From Ignavibacteriales bacterium (lineage in GTDB: Bacteria > Bacteroidota > Ignavibacteria > Ignavibacteriales > Ignavibacteriaceae): 16,232 bases of DNA. The DNA is taken from contig DAIERC010000067.1 of the NCBI GenBank assembly GCA_027347125.1, positions 1-16,232 of the forward strand, written 5' to 3'. The notes under the pieces were generated by a model, which worked only from the letters and a program-made list of their open reading frames with translations, was not told where the DNA came from and made no database searches. Positions 14,448-16,232 of the stretch are shown one piece after another (within the stretch, counting starts at the first letter, position 1; each line of letters starts with the position of its first letter). Both the position numbers and the translations under genes were made by a program.

Positions 14448-15680
14448 TCATTCCATTTGCTCAATTAACGTAAGCTTTACCAACTCAATTTTAATAGATG
14501 TTGCCCTGGCAATTAAAATATTGAAGTTATCTACTACAACATTTTCACCTTCAACAGGAATGCGGCCGAGGTTTGAAGTTAAATACCCACCGATTGTTTC
14601 GTAATCTCCAGTCGGAATATTAAGGCTATATTTTTCGTTAATAAAATCTATTTCAACCTTTCCGCTTATTAAATATGTGTTAGCGGCAATCCGGCGGCAA
14701 ATATCTTCTTCCACATCGTATTCATCTTTTATCTCGCCGAAAAGTTCTTCCATAATATCTTCAAGCGTAATGATGCCCGCCGTTCCACCGAATTCATCGA
14801 TAACAATTGCAATTGATACCTGCCGGGTGAGCATTTCGTTAAGCATATCGAATGTTTTTTTGGTCTCCGGAACAAAAATAATTTCGCGCGTTATGCTTTT
14901 CAAATCTTCCGGCGATTTGAAAATATCGTACGCGAATACAACACCCTTAATATTATCAAGGTTTTCTTCATTAACCGGAAGTTTTGAGTATCCCGATTCA
15001 ATAAAGATTGTAAGTGCTTCGTTAATATTCTGGCCTATCTCAACGCCAACAATCTCGGTTCGCGGGCGCATCGCCTCATACACTCTTTGTTCGCCCAAAT
15101 AAAAAACTTTATTAATTATATCACTTTCTTTTTTGTTAACAATTCCCGCTTCCATGCTTTCTTCAACAAGCGATTCAATATCTTCCCTGCTGAACAAATA
15201 ATTTATCTTTTCTTCTTTTACGTTTGACGACTGGGTAAGTCTTGAAGATATTGAGGATAAAACTTTAACAAATGGAAAAAGCACAACTGAAACAACCTTA
15301 ACCGGGAGCGCCGACAAAAGAACAAACCTGTCGGCAATTTCACGCGCAAAATATTTCGGGATAAGCTCGCCGATAATAAGCAGTACAAAAGTAGAAATAA
15401 ATAAAATGCTTAACTCACCTAGTCCGAGAAAAGTTGTTAGAACAACCGTGCAAATTGAAGCAAACGCAATATTAACTATATTATTACCGATTAAAACCGT
15501 GGAAAAGAAATCTTGCGGATTCTGTGAAAACAGAAACGCGGTTTTTGCGGACAGATTATTTTTTCTAGCCTTTATTTCAAGCTTCAACTTATTTGAGACA
15601 ACAAACGCCATTTCAGAACTTGAAAAAAAACCGCTTACCAGAAGTAAAATAATCAATATGATAATGTCGTTAACCAACAT
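14448..15680 (-). CDS. CNNM/CBS-domain membrane protein (HlyC/CorC family)
   Basis: Inner-membrane protein of the CNNM family, linked to divalent cation (Mg/Co) transport or to membrane stress; old database names call it hemolysin. In 410 aa: the DUF21 transmembrane domain (about 1-150) with helices near 4-20, 60-85, 90-106 and 122-142 and the signature GELIPK (104-109); a CBS-domain pair (about 205-325) including PRTEIVGVE, SKLPVNEE and IVIDEFGGTAGIITLEDIMEE; then a CorC/HlyC C-terminal domain (about 328-402, ISGKVEIDF, GDYETIGGYL). All parts look complete. Its ATG shares one base with the stop of the small lipoprotein gene upstream (TGATG), so the two are co-translated. In Bacteroidota a relative, GldE, is tied to gliding; nothing here supports that role. 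Confidence 0.87.
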   Translation of the reverse strand: MLVNDIIILIILLLVSGFFSSSEMAFVVSNKLKLEIKARKNNLSAKTAFLFSQNPQDFFSTVLIGNNIVNIAFASICTVVLTTFLGLGELSILFISTFVLLIIGELIPKYFAREIADRFVLLSALPVKVVSVVLFPFVKVLSSISSRLTQSSNVKEEKINYLFSREDIESLVEESMEAGIVNKKESDIINKVFYLGEQRVYEAMRPRTEIVGVEIGQNINEALTIFIESGYSKLPVNEENLDNIKGVVFAYDIFKSPEDLKSITREIIFVPETKKTFDMLNEMLTRQVSIAIVIDEFGGTAGIITLEDIMEELFGEIKDEYDVEEDICRRIAANTYLISGKVEIDFINEKYSLNIPTGDYETIGGYLTSNLGRIPVEGENVVVDNFNILIARATSIKIELVKLTLIEQME

Positions 15681-16180
15681 CAGTACACTTTCTCAAGTTT
15701 TATATTTTTCAGCATATAGTCAAACATTTTCCCGTTGTAAGAAAACAAAATGAAGACATCAATAACGTCGTCAATGTCTAATCCTTTTTCAACAGGTATG
15801 CCTTTTTCATTTCGGAAGTTAAATTTTAATGTATCTGCCAGGTGAATACTGGTATCTTTTCCCGGCCATATTACAAAAGGTTTAAAACCAAAAATTTTTT
15901 TCATGTGCTGATAAACTATTGCGCTATCAATTAAAATGTTTTCAACCGGCAGCTGGCTTTTATTAATTAAAACGCCTTCCACAACCAGGTGAAATGTCGT
16001 TTTTCTACCCGGCATCAAATTAACCCACGCATTTGTTCTTAAAGGTTCGAATGATAAATCCGTATTCCCCGCTCCGGCAATTTTATATGAACAACCGAAG
16101 TACAGCAAAGTCAATAAAATTATAATTACTGCGGCTCCAAAATTACGGCAACCATATAATTGTAAAGTACGGGAACACAT
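15680..16180 (-). CDS. Putative small lipoprotein of unknown function
   Basis: I do not recognise this gene. The 166-aa product has an unusually long N-terminus (MCSRTLQLYGCRNFG), a hydrophobic stretch AAVIIILLTLLYFG and then Cys-Ser, which fits a lipoprotein signal with the lipid-bearing Cys at residue 30, although the lipobox (YFGC) is imperfect. The remaining 136 residues look like a beta-sandwich: short strands such as TTFHLVVEGVLINKSQLPV and ENILIDSAIVYQ, then DTLKFNFRNEKG and DVFILFSYNGKMFDY. No catalytic motif is visible. The stop overlaps the start of the CNNM gene, so a joint envelope role is plausible. It is not obviously LptC, which can sit beside this family in Bacteroidota. No Shine-Dalgarno precedes the ATG, and a later start is possible. 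Confidence 0.6.
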   Translation of the reverse strand: MCSRTLQLYGCRNFGAAVIIILLTLLYFGCSYKIAGAGNTDLSFEPLRTNAWVNLMPGRKTTFHLVVEGVLINKSQLPVENILIDSAIVYQHMKKIFGFKPFVIWPGKDTSIHLADTLKFNFRNEKGIPVEKGLDIDDVIDVFILFSYNGKMFDYMLKNIKLEKVY

Positions 16181-16232
16181 TTTAAATTATTTTGTAGATA
16201 ATAAGAGTTGTGGTTAATATATACAACAAAAC

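Overview
The window is AT-rich chromosomal DNA with housekeeping and biosynthetic genes only. I see no mobile element, phage gene, CRISPR array, rRNA or tRNA. A large outer-membrane beta-barrel receptor with an N-terminal carboxypeptidase-regulatory-like domain points to the Bacteroidota/Chlorobiota group. The hpnC-hpnD-hpnE squalene module, low GC, recognisable Shine-Dalgarno sequences (rare in Bacteroidota in the strict sense) and near E. coli-like -35/-10 promoters suggest an Ignavibacteria-like member. This assignment is inference.

Layout, left to right. (1) 1-623, minus: N-terminal half of citrate synthase, cut by the window edge, followed by a 490-bp AT-rich gap. (2) 1116-4125, minus: hpnC-hpnD-hpnE, a translationally coupled cluster that turns farnesyl diphosphate into squalene. 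(3) 4388-6010, plus: peptide chain release factor 3, converging on (4) 6079-8499, minus: a TonB-dependent-type outer-membrane receptor, with a shared hairpin terminator between them. (5) 8756-10811, plus: serine O-acetyltransferase and cysteine synthase, the two steps from serine to cysteine. (6) 10912-16180, minus: a small STAS-like protein, ribBA, yajC, tgt, a CNNM/CBS-domain membrane protein and a small putative lipoprotein.

The most interesting element is the 280-bp gap between the serine acetyltransferase and cysK. In order it holds a promoter with a perfect TTGACA box, a 24-codon ORF with three consecutive Cys codons (UGU UGU UGU), a strong intrinsic terminator, and only 28 nt later the cysK start with a good Shine-Dalgarno. 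No room remains for a promoter between terminator and cysK, so cysK transcription has to read through. The leader also contains two mutually exclusive pairings, GGCAAU:AUUGCC and a longer one between 9786-9796 and the terminator's left arm. These fit a trp/his-type switch in which ribosomes stalled on Cys codons prevent termination. I read it as a cysteine-responsive transcription attenuator for cysteine synthase. Polycysteine leader ORFs are known in mycobacteria; I know of none described in this lineage.

Secondary observations are a 43-nt near-perfect hairpin without a T-tract between yajC and ribBA, a Shine-Dalgarno in the loop of a small hairpin before gltA, two long AT-rich palindromes in intergenic DNA, TTG starts for both tgt and yajC, and a serine acetyltransferase ending in Ile, as needed to dock into CysK.
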